NCBI GenBank assembly: GCA_018343915.1
Contig: JABRWF010000005.1
Coordinates: 1,585,001-1,649,000, forward strand
From: Agroathelia rolfsii
Taxonomy: Eukaryota; Basidiomycota; Agaricomycetes; Amylocorticiales; Amylocorticiaceae
Length of the DNA stretch: 64,000 nucleotides
Direction of reading: 5' to 3'
The stretch's first letter is position 1, and each line of letters opens with the position of its first letter. The notes under the pieces are model-generated. The model did not search any database. It was not told the DNA's origin and was given only the letters and a program-made list of their open reading frames with translations. Below, in pieces: positions 25,309 to 37,700 of this stretch. The position numbers were made by a program, and so were the translations under genes.

Positions 25309-28300
25309 CTACTTGGCTGTATTGGTGCCAGTGCCAGTGTTTCCAGTGTGATTATTGTTATAAAGTTCTTCTAATAGCCCCAGATAATCATCCCTTGTTT
25401 GAATCCATTCATTCGATGTAGGCGATATCACTACGTTATGATTCAGCATCTGATCAAGGTTCATCCTCTCATTGGAAGCGGCTTTCAGAGTAGGAAGGAG
25501 TTCAGACGGAATGTTTTTATGATTAAGGATGAGGAAACCGTTCAACCCGGACCTATCCTTGTTATCCTCAACCTTCCAACACTTGCCATTTCCGCCGACG
25601 ACCTCAATCTCCAAAACCTGCTGGATAGTTCGAAGGAACGGTTGCACTGTCCTGCGATATTCAGATAACTTGTTCAATTCATCGATTCTATCGTTTCCGC
25701 CGTCGAACACAATAGCTGCTAATGCCCAGAAAACCTTGGTAGAGATTACGCTAGCCCGATTGATGTTTTCTGTAATCGTTGCGTCCTCAACGGATAATTG
25801 TTCTAACGTCTTCAGATCCCAACGATCAGCGAGCTGGATTGCTGCGCTCATATAAAGTATGATAGTCTTTGCTGCAATAACGAAGTAAGTAACCAGTCAC
25901 CCAGCTAGCTAAACGACTTACCTTCAAGTCTCCAGGACTTTGTTCCATCAAAGCGGCTATCTGAGCAAGAAAATGATAGAAGATTCCCCGCAAATTCTAT
26001 TCGACTTTGAACATCCATAGGCTTTGATGGATCGGAAACATTGCTTGAACCTAGACGCTGACGAACTGGCTTATCCGCAGAGATTATGTTTACCAGCATA
26101 CGGTGGTATACATCGTACAAGTCAGTCTTCCCAGGCTCTGGATATCGGTTATCAACTAGCATAAAGTAGATACCAAGGAGGTTGGAGAAAAGACCAAAGT
26201 CCTGCTGTTTAAGGGAGAATTGGCGCTCGTCAAGAATGGTTTTCGCTAGCCACGAAATGCACTTCAAGAGGCCATTTCGAGTCGGAGGATCTATCTTCTG
26301 TATCGAGCGGCGGAAAAATGAGGCTGCATCGACGTTGATATTGAATGGCATAAGCTGTTCGTTGGATTCAGTAGCCAGGGAAGCTGGAATTCCCCAAATA
26401 AACCCGTTGAGAAATCGCGTAAAATCTTCAGCTGATAGTGTGGGGAGTCCCAGGGAATCGGCAAGCGCCTGACACAAATAGCCAAATTGCCAGCTTGACC
26501 TTGTGATTTTGTCGCGTGTCCGCCAGCGATTCACTTCTAGCCAAGTCTCGTCGGTTCCCACGTTGGGCGGTGGAGATCCGGGAAGATTAGAAAAACATTG
26601 TGTAATGACGTCAGCTGAGACGGGCTGATGGCCAATCAACCACGAGATTATCTTCCAGCTAACCTGGGCACTTTGTTCGGCGTTGCTGGAAAGGTGTAAA
26701 ATTTTGTCCCACCCCGACCAGATATCCTCCACCCAGAAGGTGAAGCTGCTATTCTCATCATCCAGGGCCCAAAGCTTCCGCGTGTTCGAAGTCAATCTAC
26801 CCCATGAACTCTGTTCAGCATTTTGGCTGGTCTTCTTAAATCTTCTCATACTGTTCATAACTTTATTAGATTCTGAAGCGTCCGTAATAGTCAGACATAC
26901 CAACATTTTAGGACAGTCAATACTTTTCCACCAATCAGCAATCACATTCAGACTTGGAGCGAGCTTGTTCAAGGAATACGTAAAAACGACGAGGAGAGAG
27001 GTGGAGAGAGGAGTGCGGTAAGGGCAGCTCGGACTAATCACAGAACAGAGCATCGTAATTGCGACAAGAAGTAAAATAACAACTATCATGGTAGTAGCCA
27101 CAACCGCAATGGTCGAGTTGACGTCAAAAGATAGGACAGCCAGCCCAAAGAAGAAAAGGATAAGCCCAAATATAAGGCACATCCAAACAACGACAACGGC
27201 TTCTTCAACATGCCATCGATCAAGGCTCCTTCTGCGGTAGTAGCGAATGTGAAGTGCGTGCTGAAATGGGTAAATGGAAGTCCAACGCATATACTCGCGC
27301 ACCCATTGTTTAGCCAGGATACCAAATAAGGCGGCACCTAGCGATAGAATAAGACTAAGAGCCCATAACGCAGTTGTAGCCACACGTAGAGTTGACGGGG
27401 TCGACATTGCAGATAACACGGTAGTTGGGGTGGCAACCTGACCTAAAGATATTGCATGAAGTTGCTTAGAGATGTCAATGAGAACTGGAACGGATGCCAG
27501 TGACTGCATTTTGTCCGGCTGAAGGTCATCATAGACTTCAACCAGGAAGGCCGTCAGGACAGTCGAAAAAAGACCGGCCTTGGTAAGCAAAGTTAGCAAG
27601 ACACCGAGCTCTTTAAATGTCAAAAGTACTCACAAAAATTAGTAGTGTCCCAATGTCATCATTTATATTCTGTACCCAATTGTCATCTAATTTTTTGTAA
27701 CTATTGAACACTGTGCGCCATCCGTCAGTTTCATTAGAACTGGAAGTCCCGTCATTGTCGGTCTGGGTATAAAATCGGTAATGTCAGGGATCATAGCACA
27801 AAAATGAACTGTTTGTAACCGAACCTTTGTTTTGTCGGGCCCAGCACCAAGTTGGTCGTTTGTCTTTGTCTGCGCACTCGCAGTTAAATCAAATATAGAA
27901 TATGGATAATGGAAAACTCAAACCTGCATTCGGGCTAGTGCTGGAGTTTGATTATCGGGCTTCAAGTTTACCTGTGGCTTGTTCGGGTTATACAGTTTCA
28001 TGTGCCAGTGCGACTCGGATAAACATCAAATGAAAGGTATACCTTTGCAGGGAGTGAACTACTTGGATCAACATTGGCATCTTCTCGATATTCTCGTTCC
28101 TCAACCACTGGCTGATAGGTTTGATAAAGGTTGTCAGCTTTAGGTAAATAGCCAGGTGTAACTTATATAACCTGAAATTTCACAGCACTGGGAGTTTGAA
28201 CTGTTCTCGTGACAATATCGTTCAAGTTATTAGGATCCACCTGAGCCGAACATGTCAAGCAACGCCAATAATACACATATAAAATACCGTACTAATATCC

Positions 28301-28448
28301 CGCTACCAATATCATCACCTCTCGGGCCCTTCTCTACATCTGCATTTGGGTATGCCCCGGTAGAATTTCCCTTATTTGAAATGGATCCTGTTCTTGATAG
28401 CCTTTTCAGCCCTTGTTCAAGTTTATCCATAACAGCAAAAGCAAGCAA
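25309..28448 (-). CDS. DUF6535 membrane protein, paralog B
   Basis: Tandem paralog of the gene ending at 20849, same strand and same exon plan. The N-terminal leader is long, hydrophilic and probably disordered, spread over several small exons: one from 28448 (MLAFAVMDKLEQGLKRLSRT), others with VDPNNLNDIVTRTVQTPSA, YREDANVDPSSSLPAK and NLKPDNQTPALARMQ. Then comes the DUF6535 start (DGWRTVFNSYKKLDDNWVQN), the main exon from about 27595 to 25923 with four hydrophobic helices near its start, and the last exon (25873-25309). That exon begins KTIILYMSAAIQLADRWDL and ends in a Thr/Gly-rich tail. Shared blocks with A include AKQWVREYMRWTSIYP, WTSIYPFQHALHIRYY and TKVFWALAAIVFD. Function unknown. Confidence 0.85.
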
Positions 28449-29719
28449 AGCGGCTTGAGTATAGCTAGGTCTGATTTACGATGCGAAGGAGCCTAACGTG
28501 GGGAAAAGAAATGCATCAATCAATTTATACTCTGACGGCAAGACCTCCACCAATGGCTATTGCGGGGGAAATGTGGACACGCAAGTTGAATGATTTGTGT
28601 GATGGCAGAGGTTTTCGTCTGCATACTTCTTGGAACTGAATGGATATATTGATGAGACATTCAATGTTCTACAGCTCGCACTATCTACAAATCTTATGCA
28701 TAGTAGTACCTTGTTGAAGCTTCGGAAGCGAGTAAAATGAGTGCTTAATAAACACCAAGGCGTGCAATGTGTTAACAGAACCCTTATCTCGTATATAATA
28801 TTGAAGAAGCTCGATTAAAAGGGAAGGTGTAACTTGATACTTGTGCAAAAGCAGAGAAGTCCGAGGCTGGTCAAACATGGCTAGATCAACTTTTAGGGAC
28901 TCAAAAGTATAATAGATTCGGTCTCTAGACACATAACTTGCTCCTGGATCTTACCCTGGGGACCCGTGATTTGTCTCGATGCGGAAGTTCATATATCCAA
29001 GTCGAGCAGTTCGAGCTTGTCAAGAAACTCATAGAACGGCAAATCAGGGTTAGCACTCTTAGTTTGAGCATTTCAATGTGGCCTGTCAGTTATGCTATCA
29101 GATGACTCAGATGGGTGCTATCGCATAACTGAAAACACGACTTCCATGCAGACTAGTATCAACGCCCTAAGCGCCTTCCGCATCATATACATCACAAGTT
29201 ACATTGACTCCGAGTTTGACAAGAGATTAGGGTTGTTCAACCAACGCAGGCATGTCCTATATTAAGGCCTTATTAGGCAGTGGACTGTCATACTCAAAAG
29301 TGATTGTCCTTGTGCAGGTAGCCGATGTTTCTGCCGTATGAATTAAGATAAGGTATGGTTTGGACTCACAAAATGAATATGTACTCACAAATTAAGCCAG
29401 AGTTATGTAGGACTGGCAGGATTACCGCCTGAGAAAAAAAATGAATGAAGCTCAGAAACTTATGTATCTCACTGGCAAATTTGGAACTAAGCATTTAGGA
29501 CGGCATCATGCTATAACCGCGATCACGAAGCGACATCCTTAGCGCTTAACGCTGAGGGCTGAGTGCTGGTGCCAAGCGTACATCTATCCTTTTGTAGTTA
29601 GTATGAAATGAGCTGATAGCCAGCAAAGATGTTGGGATTTTTAGGTGGTGGTTATAACTTACAAGAACGAAAAAAGTATACATGCATAACAAAACTCTCT
29701 AAACCTGCGCGATAAGAGC
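28449..29719. other. Intergenic, no gene resolved
   Basis: AT-rich. The minus-strand frame 28932-28681 (84 codons, MSRDRIYYTFESLKVDL start) is the longest. It resembles nothing I know, and no splice partner was found. Confidence 0.4.
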
Positions 29720-32039
29720 TCATGACATTTCTACATCTTGCTGCTCCACAAGATCCTCTTTCAGCCTCTTTATGCCCTTATCCTCGGCACCTTCTCCAGG
29801 ACTAGAAGCAATCGTGACAGCAGAACCAGCGGCGGACGAAGTCAACTGCTCGAGCGCCCTCTTATTTTTTAACCTTCCAAGCATACGCTTCGTAGCAGGT
29901 TTGCGATTCTTAGCGCCTGGAGTGCTCTCCCTTTCGTCTGCCTCCACTTCATCACCTTCATCACCATCACCCCCTGCGCCAGATGAGGCATCATGATACT
30001 TTGGCATCGAGTTCAAGTCTGCGTAGAGGTCGAGTGTTTTTATATCTTTGGCGATAACGGGGACATTGCAATGATTGTTTAGACCCCCAAGGAGAGAAGG
30101 TGCATCAGTGACTTCTTCTAACTAAAGATCAAGTGAATAATTAATAGGAGCAAAGTGGCGGCTGTAGAAAAAAGGCATTAGCGCACCTTAGATCCTGTCC
30201 AGTGAAGCAAGTGAATAGATGAGGGACGTCCGGTAGCGGGATGTAAGATGTAATTCGGATCCGTTGAAACCCAGAAAAGGTTAGATGAATCGATGACAAA
30301 GTCTAACACTGGCTGCTTGAGGTCAAGCGAGGTGATTGGCAATTGGGAGATGGTGTCAGTGGGAGAAGAGCTGGCGTAGGGGGCGATAAACAACGCCGTT
30401 GCACTGCCATATTAATTAAGATCAATTCAAGGCCTCTGAATTTGTCCTTATGGGTGATGGAACACTTACCCAACAGCACAGAACACGATATACGGCACAC
30501 CCTCCGAGGACCGGAAACTGTCAATCTTATTAATGACAAGAACAAGATCACCATCAGTTGCAGAATCAGTTGCAAGTTCCGCATGTTGAGCATCCACTGC
30601 CTCCTGCCCATCGTTCTCCGCACCATCATTTTCTCCATCATCGACACCCTCTTCTTCCTGCTCCTTATCTGCCATCTCCAAAGTCCGCTCCTCTTCCTCT
30701 GCCAGTTTAGCCAACGCCTTCGCCTTTGCAACCCGTTTCTTTGCCCTCCTCCCCCTCTTGCCTCCCTGCTTGAATCCCTCATCCCCAGCATTTTCGCCTT
30801 CAACTTCTCCATCATCAATGTTCCACACCAATCGCTGCTTACGCTTAGCCCTAACCTTGATAAACGGTCTCACAGCATCCTCCACACCCTCGATCTCGCG
30901 TGCGACCTTACCCTGCATCCAATCCCATATTTTCAGCACGGTATCACCACCGCCAGAGACGAGTGATGAAGAGGAGTCGAACGACGGGACGTGGATGGCG
31001 GAGACGTATCTTACATAGAATTGATCAATTAAGAATAAATTAAGGACAGTGTCCGCACACACACACACACTTTTTATGCCCCAAACAATACCGTTCGATG
31101 TCCCACCCACGGGGGTAGTGACTGACCCGGATGTGCTCGTCGCGGTCGGCAGTGAAGATGTACCGCTCGTCGTCGCTGAGGATCATCGCGTTCAGCATCG
31201 ACGTGTGTCCGAGGATGAGGGTTCCGTTGGATGGATTTTCGTGCGAGGTCAGGGTTCCGCGCAGTTTTGGTTTTTGGGGTGCTTTTTCGTCAGTATTTGA
31301 TGGTTGCTCCTGCTTTTGGCTTTCGGTCTTTTTCTCTTCGTCGGCAGGCGGGGGGATCAATGGATAGCTTCACATCCTCAAATGAAAGGAGTGGTGATTA
31401 GATTTTGGCACCAATGCCGAAGGATGATGGTACAACGATGACAAGTCATTGAGTTTTAACACACCTGAACACATCACCAAACTTGTCCGCCACTATAATA
31501 GTACTCGCATCCTTGGTGATATATAAGCTCGTAGGTTTCTTTGGCAGCTCCCTGTTCATCTTTTCACGTCAGTCAGCCGTCTCCATAACATAAATTTCCT
31601 CCAGTGACCGAAAGAGATTTGAGGAGGAAAAGGAAAGGGAAGAGAGAGTGTGTGTACATACCGAGCACTGAGTTCCACCAACTTTTCCAAATCCCACACA
31701 CGCAAGATCTTATCGTCCCCCGTCGTGACCAAGTACTCCAGCCCTTTCGACACAGCAGCGCATCTGATAGGCTCCAATTTTTTCGACGATGCATCATGTT
31801 CTGAACTAGTAACTGCCGCCGTCGATCTCAGAACAGCTCCTGATCTAATAAAGATGATTAAAAAAAAAAAAAAGATAAATAATTTTACTCATTACATTTG
31901 ATATCAAATAATGGATGGAAATGATAATAAGAAAAGAGAGAAGAAACACTCACTGCGTATCAAGAACGTGAATATGCGGGCCAGTAATCGTCACAGTCCG
32001 ACTTTCGCCCAAGAACAGTGCCGTGTGGGGGTAATTCAT
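29720..32039 (-). CDS. TRM82: tRNA (guanine-N7) methyltransferase non-catalytic subunit, WD40 (TRM82/WDR4)
   Basis: Partner of the Trm8/METTL1 methyltransferase that places m7G46 in tRNA. Start MNYPHTALFLGESRTVTITG at 32039. WD40 repeats are split over several exons: KILRVWDLEKLVEL, then LILGHTSMLNAMILSDDERY with the family-typical FTADRDEHIRVSHYPRGWDI, then SLVSGGGDTVLKIWDWMQGK. A long Lys- and Glu-rich insertion (about 30870-30560) interrupts the propeller after the last of these repeats. The C-terminus is acidic then basic, ending VEQQDVEMS. The DRDEHIRVS block is the best evidence for TRM82 rather than a generic WD40 protein. Its promoter lies in a run of A/T tracts upstream of 32040. Confidence 0.9.
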
Positions 32040-33025
32040 CGTCATCACCGTCGTACAGTAGGTCGAGCACTATGAGAACCTTTTTTGCTTTTTTTTTTTT
32101 TAGACCCGCTGGTTAGATTCAGAGCCTCCAAGTAGAAGGAAAGTAAAGAAGAAGAAGAAGAAAAAAAAACCGAGTTTTGCGCGGTCACGGTATCAAGCAG
32201 AGTTTTCCAAGGTTGATTGATCCCTCCCGCCTGGGAAGATGCTACCAAATAAGCGGCGCGTGAGTGACTCAAGAAGGTAACAAGTCTGCGTCACGTGCTT
32301 GAATCAAATGTAGCAATGTAACGATCATGAACGTTCCATACCACCAGGGAGCTCGCAGTTGAAGCTTTTTTTTTTTTGAAGATACATATACTCAACCTAA
32401 TGTAAAAAGCTCAGCGCTCAGTATATATAACGCTAAACACCTGCTCCAATCTTTCTTTCTTTTTTTTTTAATTTAAAAGCCAAGTCCTTGGTGTTACCAA
32501 AAGCAGGTCTTACAGTAGTCCATACTTCTACAATATAGCACTGAGATTCGACCTGAATGCGAAAACCATTTGCAGAAAAATTGATTCACTCATTCACTCA
32601 TCATCGCAAATGATGATTGTTTTTTTCGGTGAGAAAAAAAAAAAAAAAAAAGCTCGATATAATATAAATCGTACAGCTGTCACTAGTCAACACTAACTAG
32701 TACTAAAACACCCATGGGTAAAAAAAAAAAAAGAAAGAAAAAAGGTGTGAACAAGAAGATCAGAAGATTGGGTTTTTTTTTTGTCATCGTGGTGAATAAA
32801 GTACGTTAAAATCGGAGGATTAGGGGGAGGGGGGAGGGGAAAGAGGACGTGATAGATGATGAACATGACTAGAAAAACGTCGTATTGCGTGTGTGAGTCA
32901 TGTTGTTGTGGATATTGGAGGTATCGTGAGGGGGGGGGGGCGAGGTTCGCACAATTACTTATACCAAAGAAGAGAATAAGAAAGAAAAAATACACGATGT
33001 ACGCATCCCAATAATTATCTCGTTC
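32040..33025. other. Intergenic with homopolymer and G-rich tracts
   Basis: Holds the TRM82 promoter on the left and the sugar transporter 3' flank on the right. Many A or T runs of 9-18 bases occur (for example A at 32634-32651). Closely spaced G runs lie at 32823-32827, 32829-32834 and 32836-32839, with an 11-base G run at 32930-32940. No coding signal. Confidence 0.6.
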
Positions 33026-34754
33026 TTATACCTTCTCGCTCTCATCAATGCGCGAAGAAACATGGTGCAGCGCGCTGGCAGCGGGCGCGTCGAGGCCGCC
33101 CTCGGCGACAAGCTTGTTCCTGTACGCCACCGAGCGAGGGGGCAGCACGTTCGTGTACATGACATCGATCTGCTCTAGCGAGAGACCCTTAGTCTCGGGC
33201 ACGCAGAAGTACGTAAAGATGAGACAGCAGAAGCAGGTCGAGCCCCAGAGGAAGAAGACCTTCACGCCGAGGTTGGCGTTGCCCTTGCCCGGGTTGACGA
33301 GGTACGGCGTGGCGTAGGCGATAGCGAAGTTCCAGAGCCAGTTGGAGGCGACCGAGAGCGACATAGCCTTTGCGCGCACGTTCAAGGGGAAGATTTCGCC
33401 AGTGATAACCCATGCGATGGGACCCCAGGTGGAGGCAAAGAAGGACTAGATAGATAGAAAGTTGATATGTCAGCATTGTAAAATTGATCATTGATCAGTA
33501 AAGTTGGCTTACAATGTAGATGCAAACAAAGGCGACAAGGGTGTTCTGGCCTGCTGCATTGTTTGTCGAGACGGTGACACCAACGATAGCGACGATGAAC
33601 TCGCAGATGGTCATACCAGCCGCACCCCAGAGCAGGAGACTACGACGGCCGAAGCGCTCGATACCGTACATACCGGGCAGCGTCGTGAAGCAGTTGATAA
33701 GGTTGGTAGCGACCTGGATAAGGAAAGCGTTCTTGATGCCGGCTTGCTGGAAGAAGGTGGTACCGAAGTAGAAGATGAAGTTGACACCGGTGAGTTGCTG
33801 CCAGCCTTGGATCCAGATACCAGTCCAGGTACGCAGGCCGAGACGGTTGGGTGTGTTGCGGAAGCAGTCGAGGTAGGAGGTCTCGCCCATGCGGCGCTCC
33901 TCTTCCAAGTTGGCGCGGATCTCGTCGAGCTCGAGCTCAACTTCGGGGTCAGACTCAGAGAAGCCAGTGAGACGCGCAATGGAGCGAGCAGCGTCGGCGT
34001 CACGTCCACGCTTGATCAGGTAGCGAGGAGACTCGGGCAAGAGAGCCATACCAGCCGCGAGGACAAAGGCCCAGACGAATTGGATGGCAATGGGGATGCG
34101 GTAAGATGAGTGATCGTCACGGTCCTTGGTTGCATTCAGGATGATAGCGGCGAGAAGGAGACCGATGGTAATGGCCCATTGGTAGGCACCGACGACGGCA
34201 CCACGGATCCACTTGGGTGAACACTCGGATTGGTACATGGGCACAAGCATGGAGACGAGACCGACACCGAGACCAGCAAAGACACGACCGACGACGAAGA
34301 GGGCCATCTCGGTCGCAGCGGTCTGCATGGCAACACCGATACAGAAGATGAGGGTGGAGAAGATGATACCCCACTTGCGGCCAATGAAATCGGCAACAGG
34401 GGCACCTGCGAGGGCACCGAAGAAAGTACCTGCAGAGAGGATGGAGACGACAAGAGACTCCTGGGAGGTGGTGATGGCATATCCCGTGGGGTTGTCGGTT
34501 GAGATAGGGACAGCATGACCAAAGGTACGCAGCCAATCTTTCATGGCCTTGATACCGGAGATGGTACCAGTATCATAACCGAAGAGGATACCACCAAAGG
34601 CAGCAAAACTGGTCTGCAGGGGGTTGTTAGTTCTAGATGATTGGTATCGAGAGTGCTGTGAGAGAGAGATATTTACCATGAGGATGCCAGCGAATTTGTT
34701 CTTGGGGGCATTGGCACCAAGGCCACCGCCTGCAGCTGTGGGACCGCCTGGCAT
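33026..34754 (-). CDS. MFS sugar transporter (hexose transporter-like)
   Basis: Plasma-membrane proton-coupled or facilitative sugar carrier of the major facilitator superfamily. Three exons, 34754-34677, 34613-33513 and 33445-33026, total 1599 bp, or 532 residues with twelve helices, the usual size. Signature motifs are in order: GGILFGYDTGTISGI (helix 1), ADFIGRKWG (loop 2-3), PMYQSECSPKWIRG, LPESPRYLIKRGR (loop 6-7), GWQQLTGVNFIFYFG (helix 7), ERFGRRSLLLWG and PETKGLSLEQID near the C-terminus. These fit the fungal HXT/monosaccharide group; the sugar cannot be read from sequence. The gene has the longest apparently gene-free upstream region in the window (34755-40358). Confidence 0.94.
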
Positions 34755-37700
34755 TGTTGGATATGCGTTAAGGGGAAATGAAAAGGGCGGGAGGTGGAGG
34801 GGCTGCGGGGGGGAGAGGAGGATCTAATGAAAGATGGGGAAAGGATGGCTGTGGATGTGGGGAAGGGTTTTTATACCAAGAGCGGTAACGGAACACGGGA
34901 GAGAGAGAGAGGCATATTAGAGGCATAGGCGTAGTGTATGAGATGGCGGATGGGTAGTTAGCGAGCCAGGAACGGGAACAGGACGCGGGGCAAGAGAGAG
35001 ACACGGACCCCGGAAGGAGTCGAGACCGCGTCGATTTCCGGGTCTCCTTGCCAATATTCTCCTCTGCCCAATGCCAATAGATGTAAATGCATACACTGCC
35101 CTGTCCCACGGCACGGACCAAGCATGCCCGGAAAATCATTATGGCTCCAAATTACCCGTTACTTTACTCTATCCTACAGGCAACCCATTACTGGCTAACA
35201 CTGGCCACATCAACAGCTGACGGCGTCAACTGAATGCACCTCCTGCGCCCCTCATCCTTGCGGCGCTCCCACATGACTCCTTCCATCCCTTTCCATTCTA
35301 GGCCACACACGCCCACTTTCCTCGCCCGTTTCACTTTTTTCAATCTTCAATGCGTCCTCATCGCATTTCGGCAAACTTTTTTTTTTTCTATCCAGTTCTC
35401 ATCGTTAGTCTATGCTAACCGTTTGTGATGTGTGGCTTAGCCGTGCCTGTAGTAGAGTAGACGTGGCATGAATATTTTATTCTTCCCCCAAGTTCCTGTT
35501 TGTGAACATTTTTGACGGTTGGACTTGATGCTATAGCCGACATCGTCCGGGTTCCTATACCGGGCTACGTGTTTTCATGTGTCATATATACAGATTACCT
35601 CTTGCTGCTAGGCTGCCGATGCTCATCAGACAGCTGCTCACAGCTATCATACTAAAAATCCAATGCAATTCACAGCAAGTTCTATTTGTTTTAACTTGAT
35701 GATCATTGACTGGATAAAACTTGTAGCTAGTAAAGCGTACCCGGACATCTCAAACCGAGCTACAGTTTGAAGCTTACATGCATGTATACCATACTACAGT
35801 CGGTGCGTATGATCTTCTTTAGCTTCGAATTCTGCCCAGGGGTGCAATCTGCGAATCTGACATGCTACATTGGCATTCGAGATGACGTCAGCAATAATCA
35901 GCAGTCGCGTTTACTTAAATAATGTCTACGTATATGCAACCGTGCACAGCAACAATTTGCGGAAGTTGTAAATGACGGATGAGATAATGATAGACGTAAT
36001 GAGCTCTCCTTTATTTACAACTCGGATCCAAGAATATCGCTACCGCACTCGACGTCTATCGGTTACTGTTCAACGGATTTTCTTTTTCTTTCCTTCTTGT
36101 GCAGAATGAGGGCTAACGGAACTGACTGAAGCAGTATCTCGAGCCAGAAATCTTGGTGCATGTCGTGGAAGAAGGTGCAAACTTAAAATACATTCATAGA
36201 TATGGCTCTTCTTCCATTGAATACAAGACATAATTAAGAAGCAGATATATACGACTTACACAGAGTGAGGCCTTATGTCCATTCCTCTTTCTCGTAGAAC
36301 GATGCCACTGGCAATTGTATATATAACAATCACCAACTCAATATCATACAGCCAAGCAGAGGCGCGATCACCCACCCACACGTCAAAAAAAGCAAGCAAA
36401 AAGGCCCGCGCGGATGGGCATTTACAACCCGGAGGGCGCGTTAACTCGCGGTGTCCGGAGTCCCCTTGCGCTTGCCCCCTTTTCCGTTTTGTGTGTATGT
36501 GTCAAGCGAAAACAAAATCTTTGCCCCGTGATCGATGGGACCACGTGGTGTGCGTGATGTTATGTGTGCGGGGAAACAAGAAAAAATTGACATTGTCATA
36601 AATAAGAGAAAAATTTACCGGGTTTGGAATTGAATTGGACGTAGCATATGGAACATGTGATTGATCCAGGCACATCATACCCAATTTCTTTTGAGTTGGA
36701 GAAGCAAACCGGTAGCCGTACACATATATGGAGAAAATGGCCATAAAGAAGGAAGAGTTTTGAAGAGGGGGTGCCCGGTCAGGTCAGGGAATGTCCATTT
36801 TGTCGAACCTTCGTTTTTTGATTAAACGATGATGGTGATGATGATCGAGTCTGATCGCGCGATAATGTAAGGTTTCATTTTTCCCTGTTTCTGACAGGCC
36901 GGTATCGCCCAATAGAAAGGAAAGGGTGTGCATGCATAGCTCACACGCTTCGCTCGGCCGTCGCGGACACTGGCAATGAAATGTATGGTATGGCGAGGCG
37001 AGGAGGACCATGGGGAGTCATCACAATGATGACGACAACGGCAATAGCGAGTGATGTGCGAAAACGTTACACTAGCGAAGCGAGTTTTTTCTCTAAAACT
37101 CTCGGTAGCTATTGTCTGTTGCAGGACGGATGGCGCGAGACGAAACGAGATGAGCCGGTCGACATGGAAAAGAAAGAAAAAAAAAAAGGTGCGGCACAAA
37201 GTCCATGGGTGTCATGTATGATGCAATACCTAGAGCCCGACCATCCGTAGCTGATGCGCACGCGTACAAGAGGGAGGAAGAACGCCCATAGAAAAATCAG
37301 GAAAAGAATGGATTCATCAACAGAGGGTGTCAAGCGCCATCATCCATCATCCGTCCTTTGACACAGCACCTTTCATTCAGATTCAAAAGGACGACGACAA
37401 CAACAAGAATGCTCTTCAGACTTGTGATGTTGATATCGATACGCAACCGGAGACGGCGTCGCCGGAGAGAAAGAATGGGAGGGAAGGGTAGAAAAGAGCA
37501 CATGCCAAGAGCATAATACATACCAGAGAATGATCTTGCGCAAATGTGGATTCCCTTTCTCGGTTCTTTGGTTGAATTTCCCAATATGCAAAGAGAGACT
37601 GGGTCTATGCTTGTATGCTTGTTGTAGGATATTGTTAGGTACCTTCGCTTTTCTCTGGAACTCGAGGAAGAAGGAAGGCACAGGACATGATATCACACTC

